Shown here: in pieces, positions 35,091-45,998 of the stretch
Layout: each line of letters opens with the position of its first letter
Numbering within the stretch: position 1 is the first letter of the stretch
Origin: Bursaphelenchus xylophilus
Taxonomy: Eukaryota; Nematoda; Chromadorea; Rhabditida; Aphelenchoididae
Length of the DNA stretch: 64,000 nucleotides
Assembly (NCBI GenBank): GCA_904066235.2
Contig: CAJFCV020000005.1
Location: 8,055,501 to 8,119,500, forward strand
Reading direction: 5' to 3'
Translations under genes and position numbers: made by a program
Notes under the pieces: model-generated
Seen by the model: the letters and a program-made list of their open reading frames with translations, nothing else
Told to the model about the DNA's origin: nothing
Databases searched by the model: none

Positions 35091-36612
35091 ATGAACCTCC
35101 TACTGATTAGTTTTGCAACTGTGATTTTTGGCATAGAATGTGCTGAGTGCTGCACTAGGACAGTGCCTCCGAGTGGAGTGAGTGGCGGCGGTGGAGGCGG
35201 TGGTGGGAGCACCGGTGGAGGCGGAACTGGGAATGGGGGCGGCGGAGGTGTAACTACAACCGGTAAGAATATTTTTTGCTGGTGTAGTGTGCGTTTGCCA
35301 TAAATTTTATAAATGTGTAAATAATTAACCAATTTTCAGCTGCGTCACCAACGACGACGACCGCAGGTAAGAAATTTTTGGATTGATAAACACTACACTG
35401 TGCCGAACAGCACCGCATTTCGGAATTCGGTGCTGAAAAAAATTAAGTCGACGCCAATTTTTCGATTCGGGCATCCACTTTTTTGTGCACCGAAAATCGC
35501 GATTTGGGACAAATTTTTTTAATATTTATATGACCACCCTTATATACGACATATATGGGAGGTTGTTTATAAATTTCAGCGCGCTAGTCCACCCGGACCC
35601 CGCGGATTTAGTCCAAAGTTCACAAAAAAGGGGGAGGGGAGGAGGAGCCGACAGAGAAACGCAGAAATTTTTACAAAGAGAGAAATTGCGTATCGTTGTG
35701 TAAGATTGCGCAACTTTTAACTTTGGACTAAATCCGCAGGGTTGGGATGGACTAGCGCGCTGAAATTTATAAAGCACCTCCCATATATCAAATTTTTACG
35801 GGTTTATCCCGCGGTTTAACGTGCAGTCGAAAAACCCACTTTTTTCAGACGTGTTGCGTTTCTATCTCTGCGAACAAGGCGCTGAAAATTTAAATACATA
35901 TCCTACAAAAAATTATACAAAAAAGTTTTAAACAGAATTTCCGTTTTTCGATCCGCAGCTCTTAAAAGTACCTTACAGTCTTCAAAATGGCGCGTCGCGC
36001 CGATTGTTGCATTTCACGTGGAAGAAACGCAACTAAACTTTTCCATTTTAGCTCCACAATGCGCCGCGGCGCCAGCCGGCTCAGTAGCTATAGTCTTAGT
36101 CGATGTACCGTTAAATGACGCATCTCCTCCTGGAGATCCAGACAATACTTGCACTTGCAACGAAGGCACTCGTTATATCGCTACCGGTGTGTCGGAGGAC
36201 AATCCAGATGACGCCGTTGGGGACAACGATCAAATCACAAACGTGGTTTGCAATCAGCCAACGGATCTATGCGTTTGCAAGAACGGGAATTGCTGCACAG
36301 TAGGGGCTACTCCTCCCGACAATGTGAATTTAATACCGCGCTGTGAAAATAATGGTATGTAAATGCTCGATTTTTGCAACGGATTGCTTAAATTGCCAAA
36401 ACTGGTGTTTGTTTTCAGTGTGCAGCGTCTACGTTGTCATCAGTGGGGCCGACGACGCGTCTTTGACTTGCTCAGGCACCACGTTTACGTTCGCGGGTGC
36501 GCATGCTTCCGATGGGAGTTCGTTGCCGTTCTCCTCGGGAGAGTATGCGACTGCCGACGTCGTCCGATGTGGCGGATGCCCACAGCAACCAACCTGTCAT
36601 GCAGCAACGTGA
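35091..36612 (+). CDS. Secreted glycine-rich, cysteine-rich protein, copy A, 4 exons, 231 aa
   Basis: Exons: 35091-35262, 35340-35366, 36052-36354, 36419-36612; all join in frame. A signal peptide (residues 1 to about 18) is followed by CC, a Gly run with rare Ser and Thr (about residues 30-53), a short Thr/Pro linker, and a Cys-rich domain of about 165 residues starting APQCAAAPAG and ending with a CGGCPQQPTC motif. The mature protein has 16 cysteines, probably paired. The layout (signal, low-complexity linker, Cys domain) recalls the nematode C6/DUF281 group, but the Cys spacing does not clearly match, so I assign no family. It is 7 substitutions per about 101 residues away from the copy B protein in exon 3, and its exon 2 is shorter (27 against 48 bases). 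AATAAA lies about 30 bases after the stop. Confidence 0.8.
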
Positions 36613-36654
36613 AAATTATCGCGAAAATTATAATATTTATTCATCTAATAAAAT

Positions 36655-36872
36655 TGAAACGGCTTTTTCTTTTATCCTACAACCAACCTCGATGCTTTCT
36701 TGATGTTGTCGATGGAATAAATTACTCGTTAAGTTATACACCTAGTTTCCGTTGAAGAGGACTTCGAGCTTGTACAGATCGAATCAATCTTCAAAATCTT
36801 TGCCAAAGTCTTTGAAATTGAAGAGTGCTGCTGCTGAGAACAAAAATATAATGACAAACCCCGTCTAAACAT
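36655..36872 (-). pseudogene. Decayed cathepsin-like first-exon fragment, copy A
   Basis: On the minus strand, with frame changes and a stop, the segment reads like the start of the protease at 43030: NFKDFGKDFED and FDLYKLEVLFNGN parallel [20 protein letters not shown]. It lies just past the secreted-protein gene, in the opposite orientation. Confidence 0.6.
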
Positions 36873-36990
36873 CATAAGCAAGCTACTGACAAACTTCAAT
36901 TGTTTGACTTAACCTTCAATCTCCTTGTCTACATCGTGCAGTCTTCAAAAATAAATGGGCAATTTGAATCTAAAGAATCAATCATAGGAT

Positions 36991-37659
36991 TCTCGAAAAG
37001 CCGGAGGTTTGAAAAGTTGGATAAAGTATCATCAGAAGTCGGACTAACCAAGATCCTTGCAAATCTTTAGAAAGAATGGCTTCTGAAATTAATATCTCGG
37101 CGTGGTCGGTCAGAAGAGTTGTAAAACCCGAGTCGAGGTGTTCCTCATATTCTATCCTACGTGGGCCATGCACTAATCCAACAGAAAAATGCAAGACACG
37201 GCTGCAGTACGTCCGAAAGTTGAGAAAATAACCCTTTAACACGGTACTTTGAGCGGGCACCAACCCTCTTTGAGCCCTCGGCTCTCCGCCGAAAACGCAG
37301 GTTTCAGCTTGCAAATTTTTGACTCTATAGAAGAGACCTAGATATATACGGAAGTGCCATTTGAGACAGCTAGGATCAACGGCGGCTTTGCAACGAATCT
37401 TTAGAAAAAATCTTGTTTGTCCAAAATTTTGGAATTTTGTCACAATCTCGAAGCATGATGACGCTGAAAGGTTAAAAATCAGTGTTTTCAGTACGCCCTC
37501 GGCTGGTGAAAATTTCGAAGTTCAAAAGTTGGCCAAACCCTTTTCAGTATCTCACTACAAAATTTTTTCTGGTTTTCAAGGTTTTGGGTTTGATTTTATT
37601 GCCTTTGCAACTCAAGTTTGGATGTCCGCGATATTGACATGAAAAGTGATTATTACTAT
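36991..37659. other. Unique DNA between the duplicate copies
   Basis: A minus-strand open frame (36982-37443) lacks an ATG start and matches no family. Nothing else recognised. Confidence 0.4.
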
Positions 37660-37853
37660 TGTCCAAGGAGAACAGCCGAACAACCACCACCGTCTTCCTG
37701 TTCCTATCAAAACGATCCCAAACTGTCTATTGTAAATTATCTCTATACTTTTCCCTTCCACTCCTATAAAAGGGGTGGATAGGTCGTGAATAAACAGTCG
37801 TGTGTAAAATCTCGGTTCTTGAAGGTGACTCGATTAGCTTTGAGACTTCGACA
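37660..37853 (+). mobile_element. Solo LTR of a retrotransposon
   Basis: The 194-bp segment begins TGTCCAAGG and ends TTCGACA (TG...CA). It is flanked by a perfect 5-bp duplication ACTAT (37655-37659, 37854-37858). Inside are a TATAAAAGGGG promoter box and, about 25 bases later, AATAAA, the order expected in an LTR. No internal retroelement sequence adjoins it, so it is probably the product of LTR-LTR recombination. The family (BEL/Pao or Ty3-like) cannot be told. Confidence 0.7.
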
Positions 37854-38133
37854 ACTATTTCTTTACATATGTAATAGTGCTGGTCTCAACGAATTGTAGA
37901 TCTCGTATTTGAAGTTTTGGCGACGCCTGAAAAAAATTATGCCTCACTTTCTAAAGGGCACACTTTCGAGAATTTCGGAACACGGTCAACTACCCTTGAA
38001 AAAAAAGTTGCAGTAAAGTTATACCTTCATTTCTATCGTTAATATATTGCTTACGCCTCGCCATTTATTGGACCAAAACGTGTCCACAAATACCTTACCT
38101 CAGAGCCAGATACCGCCATAAAAATTTTCCATC

Positions 38134-38151
38134 TTTTTTTGGCGCACCCTG
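38134..38151. mobile_element. Stray terminus of the CAGGGTGCGCC element
   Basis: TTTTTTTGGCGCACCCTG followed by TA matches the end of the elements at 44021 and 58322. It sits directly at the left edge of duplication copy B. Confidence 0.45.
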
Positions 38152-39789
38152 TACATTTTTGAGAACGGAACTTACAGTGGAAGTCTCCGAATTGCGACGA
38201 TACTCATACTTTGATGAACTTCGGACAAATTAAGGTAAATTTTTTCTAAGACGGCAAGACTCCTAGCTCACGCTTTACGGAAACCGCCGAGATTTTTAGA
38301 TTGGAAGTTGGCGCAACGTTGCTGAAACCATGAGTTGATGAATCACTTGAACTTTCATTTGTTTCCAACTCCTTTTTTCCGCGAAAGCGCAGATAAATTT
38401 GTCTTCTAAACAGCAAAACAACGGCTTTTTAATCCGGTAAAAGCAACCGAAGGGGTCGGGCGGCAGCGATTTTGAACGTGAGCCGTTCGAATGCGCCGTT
38501 GTAAAACTACGTGCCTGCAAAGATTCTGGTTAATGATTTCGGAAATACAAACTTTGCTGCGCTCGCACGTAATCACAAACAATGCTTGTAACTAATTAAT
38601 ACTGTGTACATCCGGTCAGAGGCTATGGAAAATGGAGATGCGACTGGAGGAGAAAGTTTTTAATTTTTATTTTTACGGATTTTCGCTTGGGAAATGTTAC
38701 GTATACACCAGGATGACGCTAAGACATTGTTATGAAATTCATAGGAGATAGACGTTTTTCTGTGAATTCCGACCCTCAAAGCTCCATTTTTTTGTGTAAA
38801 GCCGAGCTCGTTTATATATATACATACCTATTAGGTGACTCCGTTTACATTTTGACCCACTGCCGTCAAATCCGTAGTTGCAAAATTCCAGTAAACATAA
38901 GCCGTTTTGTCGAATGCCCCAAGATTTTCAAGTTGAATCGGATTTTTTCGTTTTATCTGCACAGCTAATTTCACGCAAAATCATCATCATTACTTACGCA
39001 TTCAATTAATCTTTGAAATGTAGTCTTGTTTTTCTGCGCAAAAAGGTTCCTGAAGCGAGAAAACTCTTGGAAACCCGTCCCTGTGTGAACGCTTTCACAT
39101 CGCGGGGATTCACATCTGCTAAAACCGGATGTTTCTTTTACATTCGGATGACGGAATAGGTTCTTGGTTTCTGATCAGCAGCCCCGTCCGGAGTCGGCAC
39201 TTCCATGCCGAAATGGAAGAGGGGTACCCTAGTCAGTAAAATTGTAATAGCGGTTCAGAAGTTGACATTCAAATTTCTTCAACGGGCTGTAAACATTAAG
39301 AAAAGCTATGTTTTAGAAACTGGAAAGTACCTTGATTTGGAAACCATTTTTTCTCTAACAGAGAACGTCATGACGTTAAAAATACATAAGGAGTATTCAA
39401 CAAGGTTGCTCAAGGCCAACTTTGTCTTATGATTTCTGTTAGAACAAAAAAACGACCGTAGAAAGATGAAGGAAGTCCACCATGCCATTGACAACGTGCT
39501 ATGCCAAAACAGCGACAGAAGCGCTTTAGAGCAACCCGCTTGACTTTTGATAAAGTTAGAGATCAACTAACACAAACAGAAGCCGTGAACAGCTACCGTA
39601 CCCCGCAAACTGACCAGATGAATCGCAGCTAACTCGATTAATCACTTCCTGGTGGAAGTGTATAACTTGTAAAAGCTTTAATGTTTAAAACATCGAGAAG
39701 CGGGGGTGTGCTCGGAGAATTTTACGGTTCCGTCTTTCCTTTTTAATTGGCTAATGCTACGAAAAGTTTCATTTCGGTTTTTTTTCACC

Positions 39790-42152
39790 ATGAAATTCCT
39801 ACTGGTTAGTTTTGCTATTGTGATTTTTGGCGTAGAATGGGCTGAGTGCTGTACTAGGACATTACCTCCCACTGGAGTGAGTGGCGGCGGTGGAGGCGGT
39901 GGTGGGAGCACCGGTGGAGGCGGAACTGGGAATGGGGGCGGCGGAGGTGGAACTACAACCGGTAAGAATATTTTATTGCTGGTGTAGTATTCGTCTGCGA
40001 TAAAGTTTATAACTTTTTTAAGAAATAACCAATTTTCAGCTGCGCCACCAACGACGCCACCGACTACGACGCCGACGACGACCGCAGGTACGAAATTTCC
40101 GGATTGATAAACACCACGTTGCACATCAACCACAAACAGAATGCCAAGATTTTTGGCATTCGGTTTTTTAAGGGTCTCTAATGTTTTGGCTTACTGTGCA
40201 GTGGGTAATGAACAAAATAACATGAACCTGCGATTAAAACATTGCCAAGGACCCATATTTTTTAAATTAATAGATTTTGGCGTTCTTCGGCCACCAGGTT
40301 AGCGACAAACGGCCGGAGAAAATCGAATTTTTGCAAACTTTGCGGCCGAATAACTTGTCTAAAACGATTGAAACACGGAAAGTGATTGCAACGATCTTCA
40401 GAATATTGTATTCTAAGGTAGTATGCGAAGTTTGAAGCAAATCGGACAGATAATAAAAAAGTAGATGCGATTTTAAGCTTTTTACCTTATGGATTATATT
40501 ACTTTAGGCAACTTTTAATGTCCGACAGCGTTAAATAGTCTAATTAATTAACTATATTATCTTATAACATCCCGCTAAGGGAGATTAATTGCAAAAATTT
40601 TAACTCTTAGGCCGAAAAAAAGTTTTACCTTATAGTAGCATACCTGATCTTATACCAAAAATAATGAAAGTTTATGACTGAAGTCAAAGTTTTAAGACTA
40701 TCTATGTGAGTTGAGATGGCTTTCTAAGGCTATACTGAGCTTTTGGAGTTGGTTTCAACTTCGCTGCGCCAATTTCAAAAATGACCAATATCACCTAAAA
40801 CAAGGTTCTTAGAACAGCTTCTAAACTGGTGCGGACGCCACTAATTATGCTCTTATTGTCTTTTTAGGTCATAGTGGACCTAGCTGAGTCAAAATTTACC
40901 GATTTTTAAAATATTATTTTAGTCACCTAAATATCAGTTTTTTTGGAATTTTGAGTGAGTAAGCTAGTATATGACACAGGGTTGCTTATAGTTCTCTAAA
41001 ACTACTCTAATTATGCTCACAGAAAAAAGAATTTAGGCAATTGCTTCGTTACGAAACGATTTAGTAGCAAAAGATGTCTAAAATAAGGTTTTCAAATCTA
41101 CTACTACTACTATTTTTTGGTCAGTCCGACTCGTTTCCAATTTTTAATTTGAGCTACCCTTGGGCACCCTAACAAAGTTATGCAAACAGTTTTCCCGATT
41201 TGAAACTTTTTTTTTTGTGGTTGATGTGCGTTGGTCGTAGAAGGTTTTCATGGAAGAGTGACCTTTAATTTTTCTCGGGCATACCTTATACATCATATCT
41301 TAACGGGTTTATATACTGTTTCACGTGCAGTAGGCAAACCCAATTTTTTGCAGACGTTTCGCGTATCTAGCCCTGCGAATAATGCGCTGAAAGTTTAAGT
41401 ACATGTATTATACGTATATACGCGTATCCTAAAAAATTATAAAAACAAGTTTTAAACAGAATTTCCGTTTTTCAATCCATAACTCTTGAAAATACCCTAC
41501 ATTCTACGACCTGTAACATACAAAGTGGCGCGTGGTGCCCGTTCTTGGACTTCACCTGCAAAAAAAACGCAACTAAACTTTTCCATTTTAGCTCCTCAAT
41601 GCGCCGCGGCGCCAGCCGGCTCCGTAGCCATAGTCTTAGTCGATGTACCGTTAAATGACGCATCTCCTCCTGGAGATCCAGACAACACTTGCACTTGCAA
41701 CGAAGGTACTCGTTATATCGCTATGGGTGTGCCGGAAGACAATCCAGACGACGCCGTTGCGGACAATGATCAAATCACGAATGTGATTTGCGACCAGGCG
41801 ACAGATCTATGCGTGTGCAAGAACGGGGATTGCTGCACTGTAGGGGCTACTCCTCCCGACAATGTGAATTTAATACCGCGCTGTGAGAATAATGGTATGT
41901 AAATGCTTTATTTTTGAAACGAATTTTTTAAATTGCCAAAACTGGTGTTTGTTTTTAGTGTGCAGCGTCTACGTTGTCATCAGCGGGGCCGATGACGCGT
42001 CGTTGACTTGCTCAGGTACCACGTTTACGTTCGCGGGTGCCCATGCTGCTGATGGAAGTTCGTTGCCGTTCTCCTCGGGAGAATATGCGACTGCCGACGT
42101 CGTCAGATGTGGCGGATGCCCACAGCAACCAACCTGTCAACCAGCAACATGA
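39790..42152 (+). CDS. Secreted glycine-rich, cysteine-rich protein, copy B, 4 exons, 238 aa
   Basis: Exons: 39790-39961, 40040-40087, 41592-41894, 41959-42152; all join in frame, with exons 1, 3 and 4 equal in length to copy A. The layout is the same: signal peptide, CC, Gly run, Thr/Pro linker (16 residues here against 9 in copy A) and the Cys-rich domain. All cysteines of copy A are kept. Both copies are open throughout, and differences in exon 3 are scattered (for example Asn to Asp, Val to Ile), so both are probably functional. Intron 2 is about 1.5 kb because of a transposon-like insertion absent from copy A. A role in the extracellular space, for example cuticle, gut or secretion, is only inferred from the signal peptide. 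Confidence 0.8.
40121..41229. mobile_element. 1.1-kb inverted-repeat element in intron 2, copy B only
   Basis: The ends are perfect 16-bp inverted repeats GCACATCAACCACAAA, flanked by GTT on both sides (40118-40120, 41230-41232). Intron 2 of copy A has no counterpart. No transposase frame. Confidence 0.65.
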
Positions 42153-42189
42153 AAATCATCATGAAAATTATTTTTAATAAACTTGAAAC

Positions 42190-42404
42190 GGCCTTCGCTG
42201 TATCCTGAAGCCTACCCAATGCTTTCTTGATGTTGTCGATGGAATTCTTTAAGTCACTAGTAAAGTTATATACCTGACTTCCATGAGTTCTTCAAACTTG
42301 TCCCGATCGAATCAATCTTCAAAGTCTTTGCCATAATCCTTGAAATTGAAGAGTGCTGCTGCAGCAGAGGACAAAAAAAATTACAAACACTGCCTAGTCA
42401 TCAT
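42190..42404 (-). pseudogene. Decayed cathepsin-like first-exon fragment, copy B
   Basis: Counterpart of 36655-36872. On the minus strand it reads AAAALFNFKDYGKDFED, stop, FDRDKFEELMEV, then SIDNIKKALGRLQDTAKAV, parallel to the pro-region of the protease at 43030. Two in-frame stops show it is dead. Confidence 0.65.
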
Positions 42405-42530
42405 AAGCAGGCTGCTGAAAAGCTTCAATTGTCTGACTTAACCTTCGATCTCGTTGTCTACATCGTACTATCTTCAAAACCAATGGGCAACTTGAATCCA
42501 AAGAATCAACGAAATCGAAGAGTGGGGGTT

Positions 42531-43029
42531 TGAAAGTTCGTTAAACTATTTATGGCTTAAATTATTTACATATATATTCGAAAATGTTTTATTTGTACAG
42601 TGATACCGTTCCTTCCCAGCTTTTTTATTACTTATCCCACCCTTTTGATCTGTTTGGATCCGAAGTTTAGAATTTGAATGAACTTCCGTAAAGGTTCAAA
42701 CATTGGCTACAAAAAAATCAAATTTTAGTTGGTTTTCGAAAAAGTTGAACCTCTGAAGCCGACGGAAGTGAAAAACGAGCAAAAATTTTAATAGTACAGG
42801 ACTGAACATCCTTCTTTTCAAGCAATGCAAACATACAAAGTACAAATTTTAAAGGGAAGCATTGGAACCGCACCTATTCAAGGATTGTGTCCGTGAAAAT
42901 CTCAATTTAGCCGGAACTCATTGTTTTCACAACTGCCCATCACTTTCGTTGTTAGCACTATATAAAGCGATGTGAAGGTTCAGTGCAATCACTGTCAAAC
43001 AGCGGCCATTCGGTTGTCCGCATCCGATC
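42531..43029. promoter_or_regulatory. Upstream region of the first cysteine protease, with TATA box
   Basis: TATAAA at 42961-42966 lies about 65 bases before the ATG. TTATCCC near 42633 is a GATA-type half site; gut expression is a guess from family habits. Confidence 0.5.
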
Positions 43030-45568
43030 ATGAGACCGTTTCTGTCATTACTTGTGTTGACTACTGTAGCTTCGGCTTCGCTCTTAAAGGATTTCGGCAA
43101 AGATTTGGGAGATTTGCTCGATCTGGACAAGTTCGAAGGCCTCTTCAAGGGAAACAAGATCCAGGACTTCATCAGCAACTTGAAGAATGTCACCGAAAAC
43201 ACCAAGGGAGCGTTGAAACTGGCTTCAGGACTTCATGACAAGATTGATGCCTCGGCCAAAGAGGACTTCAACAACTTTTTCCAATACATCATTCAGTAAG
43301 TACTACGTTTTCGCAATAGTTATCAAACTAAACGTACTTGATCTTTAGATTCAACAAGGAATACAAGGACAATTCCACCGTCTCCGAGCGCTTCCAAAAG
43401 TTCAGAGACTCCCTCAAGAGGGTCGAAGCCCTCCAAAAGGCGAGCAAGTTGGCCAAGTTTGGACCCACCATGTTCTCTGACCTTAGTCCTCAAGAATTCA
43501 AGGAGAAATACACGGGTATCAGAGGCGTCAAGGACATTAAACAATTGCATTCTACGGCCAGTCCAGCCACTCCAATTCGTGCCAAAAGAGATGCTCCCGC
43601 TTCATTCGATTGGAGAGAGAAAAACGGAGTGACTTCGGTCAAGAGGCAGAAGCAATGTGGATGTTGTTACGCCTTTTCCGCCATCGGAGCCATCGAAAGT
43701 CAGCATAAGATCAAGACTGGCGAAGAGGTCGATCTCAGTGAACAACAGGCTGTGTCTTGCACCTATAAGCAGGAGCAATACGACAACAACAATGGATGCG
43801 ACGGAGGGTCTGCTGGAGGAGTTCTGCAGTATGCCATCGACCATGGACTGACCACGGAAAGTCAATGGAAATACACTTCCGGCGATGACCAAAAAATCCC
43901 TCCATGTGTATCCAAACCGACCTCCATTAAGATCTCAAAGCAGGAACTAATTCCTCAAGGAGATGAAGGACAAATGGCCCAATATCTTTCCAGCGTTGGT
44001 CCTATTGTGACTTGTAAGTACAGGGTGCGCCAAAAATATTGGGACTCATATTTTTACTTGCCCTGCGGGCTGTAATGGTACAAGAGCAAAGTGGTCGCTT
44101 GTGCAAACGTGCAATGCTCCAAAGAATCTATCTTCAAAGTTTTAGACAGAGTAGTCGTATACGACACCTGTTCTGCCATTTTAAGTGCTCACAACTAAGG
44201 CCCCTGAGACACGGACCCCAAAATGGATAAAAATTGGAAACACTAGTTTTACCGTTGCATGCTATGGCAGAAATTCACTTTATATGACAGAGTAGCGGTC
44301 GCATTTTATGCACTAAAAATGATTTTTACTTATAATGGCGATTACATCTTTTACAGCCCGTCAAAGTCGGCCTAAAAACGCGCCGTTTTTCAGAAAACTT
44401 CCGTAAGATCAAAGATTTTTATGTAGAAGTTTCGATGTAAGGTTCCCAGCATATTAGGCATCAGATATACTTTTATAAGGACAACGAGAGTCTGACTAGT
44501 CGTCTTTGAAAAATTATTTTTTTATCTTCTGCCTCTGAGGGATGAAATAGTGACTACAGCGGTAGAATTTACTCTAAGGTTGCTCGTCAAGTAAGCTTGG
44601 ACTGAAGATCGCTAAAAGTAATTCAGTTGTGTCAGCATGTATCCGGAGTACAGCGTTACGTCGATTTTTACGCTCAAGTACTTTTCAACTTGTAGTAAAC
44701 TGCCAAAATATATCAAGCTTTGAAGGACCGTGCCTCCAATCCGCACCATAAAGTTTTTTCCATACAGAAACTGTCCCCTTGTAGGTGTAGATTTTCTTTT
44801 ACAGTATGACAATTCCCTATGTACACACTTTATAACCACAAAATTTTAGAGCAACACGGGCGATACTGTGGTATTGAGATCGTTAAAAACATAAAAATCC
44901 GAACTTTCGGGATTTTTTTTTGTTTTTTCGACCAGCGTCGCCATATCGGTCGTCAACCATGATTACATACGCTGTTACGAAGTGAATGGCATGTGCTTTA
45001 TACACAATAAATTTGAAGGATCTTACTTTCCCTTAGCGGAAATAATGGCCAAATTGATTTCCCGTTCATCCATTTGAAAAGAAAATTTTGGTCCCCCAAA
45101 AACTTTTGAAAATTTTTTCAAGTTTGCAATAGGCCCCAACCCTGGCATTACCGCTGCCGTATAGCAAGACTGTTACCCTTGCTAAAACGGCCAAAAGTTT
45201 TGATTCCAAGGCCAGCCGGAAAAAGCTACACGGAATTGATTTTTGTCCCAATATTTTTGGCGCACCCTGTAGTGTTAGAGTTATTACAAGTCGAACACCT
45301 CACTAAATCCAACAATTATCTTTCAGACGTAGACTCTACCCAGATGATGGATTACGTATCCGGTATTCTGGACGCGCCTAAGCCCGCTAAAGGGTGGACT
45401 GTCGACCACGGTGTTTTGAGTGTTGGATACGGCGAGGAGAACGGAACTCCCTACTGGATCATCAAGAACTCTTGGGGCGACGATTGGGGAGAACAGGGAT
45501 ACCTCCGCGTTGTCAGAGGCAAGAACAGTCTTCAGTTGGCTGACTGGAACTACGCCGTCTACGCTTGA
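43030..45568 (+). CDS. Papain-family (C1A, cathepsin L-like) cysteine protease 1, 3 exons, 390 aa
   Basis: Exons: 43030-43295, 43349-44013, 45327-45568; all join in frame. A signal peptide (about residues 1-16) leads into an unusual Lys, Asp and Leu rich segment, then an I29-type inhibitor pro-region with a FNKEYKDN and [16 protein letters not shown] motif, a basic junction ([14 protein letters not shown]) and the mature enzyme. The catalytic triad is Cys195 ([11 protein letters not shown]), His338 ([10 protein letters not shown]) and Asn358 (IKNSWG). The usual GSCW is GCCY: an extra Cys and Tyr for Trp. GCDGGSAGG keeps the GCxGG motif. Such enzymes work in lysosomes, gut lumen or secretions. 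Intron 2 is inflated by a 1.25-kb transposon inserted at the donor site. AATAAA begins two bases after the stop codon. Confidence 0.93.
44021..45269 (+). mobile_element. Tc1/mariner-like 1.25-kb element (copy 1), in protease intron 2
   Basis: Perfect 25-bp inverted repeats begin CAGGGTGCGCCAAAAATATT, flanked by TA (44019-44020, 45270-45271). The same element, in reverse orientation, is at 58322-59569. No intact transposase; the minus-strand frame at 44612-44839 may be a transposase remnant, but I cannot confirm this. Confidence 0.85.
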
Positions 45569-45998
45569 GAATAAATACCATCCTTAAATTATTGCAAAAT
45601 AAAGTGCGCGCTCAACCTTTTTTCGGCTCAAATTTCCCTTTCTTTATTCCCCCAATATTATACATTCAAAAGTTTCAATTTTATTGTGACCTATACTTCA
45701 AATTAAGCGAAAAAACATGACTAAACGAGACCAAAACTCATCGTTTTAATCACACAATCGTTAAAGGTTTTTCATGCAAGACAAAATAAACACCTTTTTG
45801 GAATTGAGACACAATTTTGACGGAATTATTCGATTTTAAAAAGCTCAAAATGGCAAATTTCAAGTGATTTTACACCAAATTTTAGACAAATCGCTACATA
45901 AAATTTTTTTAGCGCATAAGAAACTTTTTTACCAGGAACATATATTATACTACCATCGGAATGCAAAAAAAAGACCAAAATATCTTGTGCCTCCTATC
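45569..45998. other. Intergenic between convergent protease 1 and the isocitrate dehydrogenase gene
   Basis: Holds the AATAAA of protease 1 (45570-45575). Nothing else recognised. Confidence 0.6.

Larger units (their letters stand above)
31230..36990. repeat. Tandem duplication, copy A
   Basis: From about 31230 to 36990 the sequence matches, in the same order and orientation, that of 38155-42530. The match covers upstream DNA, the secreted-protein gene and a decayed cathepsin-like fragment. Copy A is longer mainly because it carries three extra insertions (31892-32578, 32661-33872 and about 34803-34960). Confidence 0.85.
38155..42530. repeat. Tandem duplication, copy B
   Basis: Matches copy A (31230-36990) in order and orientation. 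It lacks the three copy A insertions and has its own insertion at 40121-41229. Confidence 0.85.

Noticed and set aside
36982..37443. 153-codon minus-strand open frame between the duplicate copies
   Set aside because: No ATG start, no splice partners, no family resemblance.
35069..40133. Minus-strand proline-run open frames (about 35069-35332 and 39678-40133)
   Set aside because: They are the reverse of the Gly-codon run in exon 1 of the secreted-protein genes.
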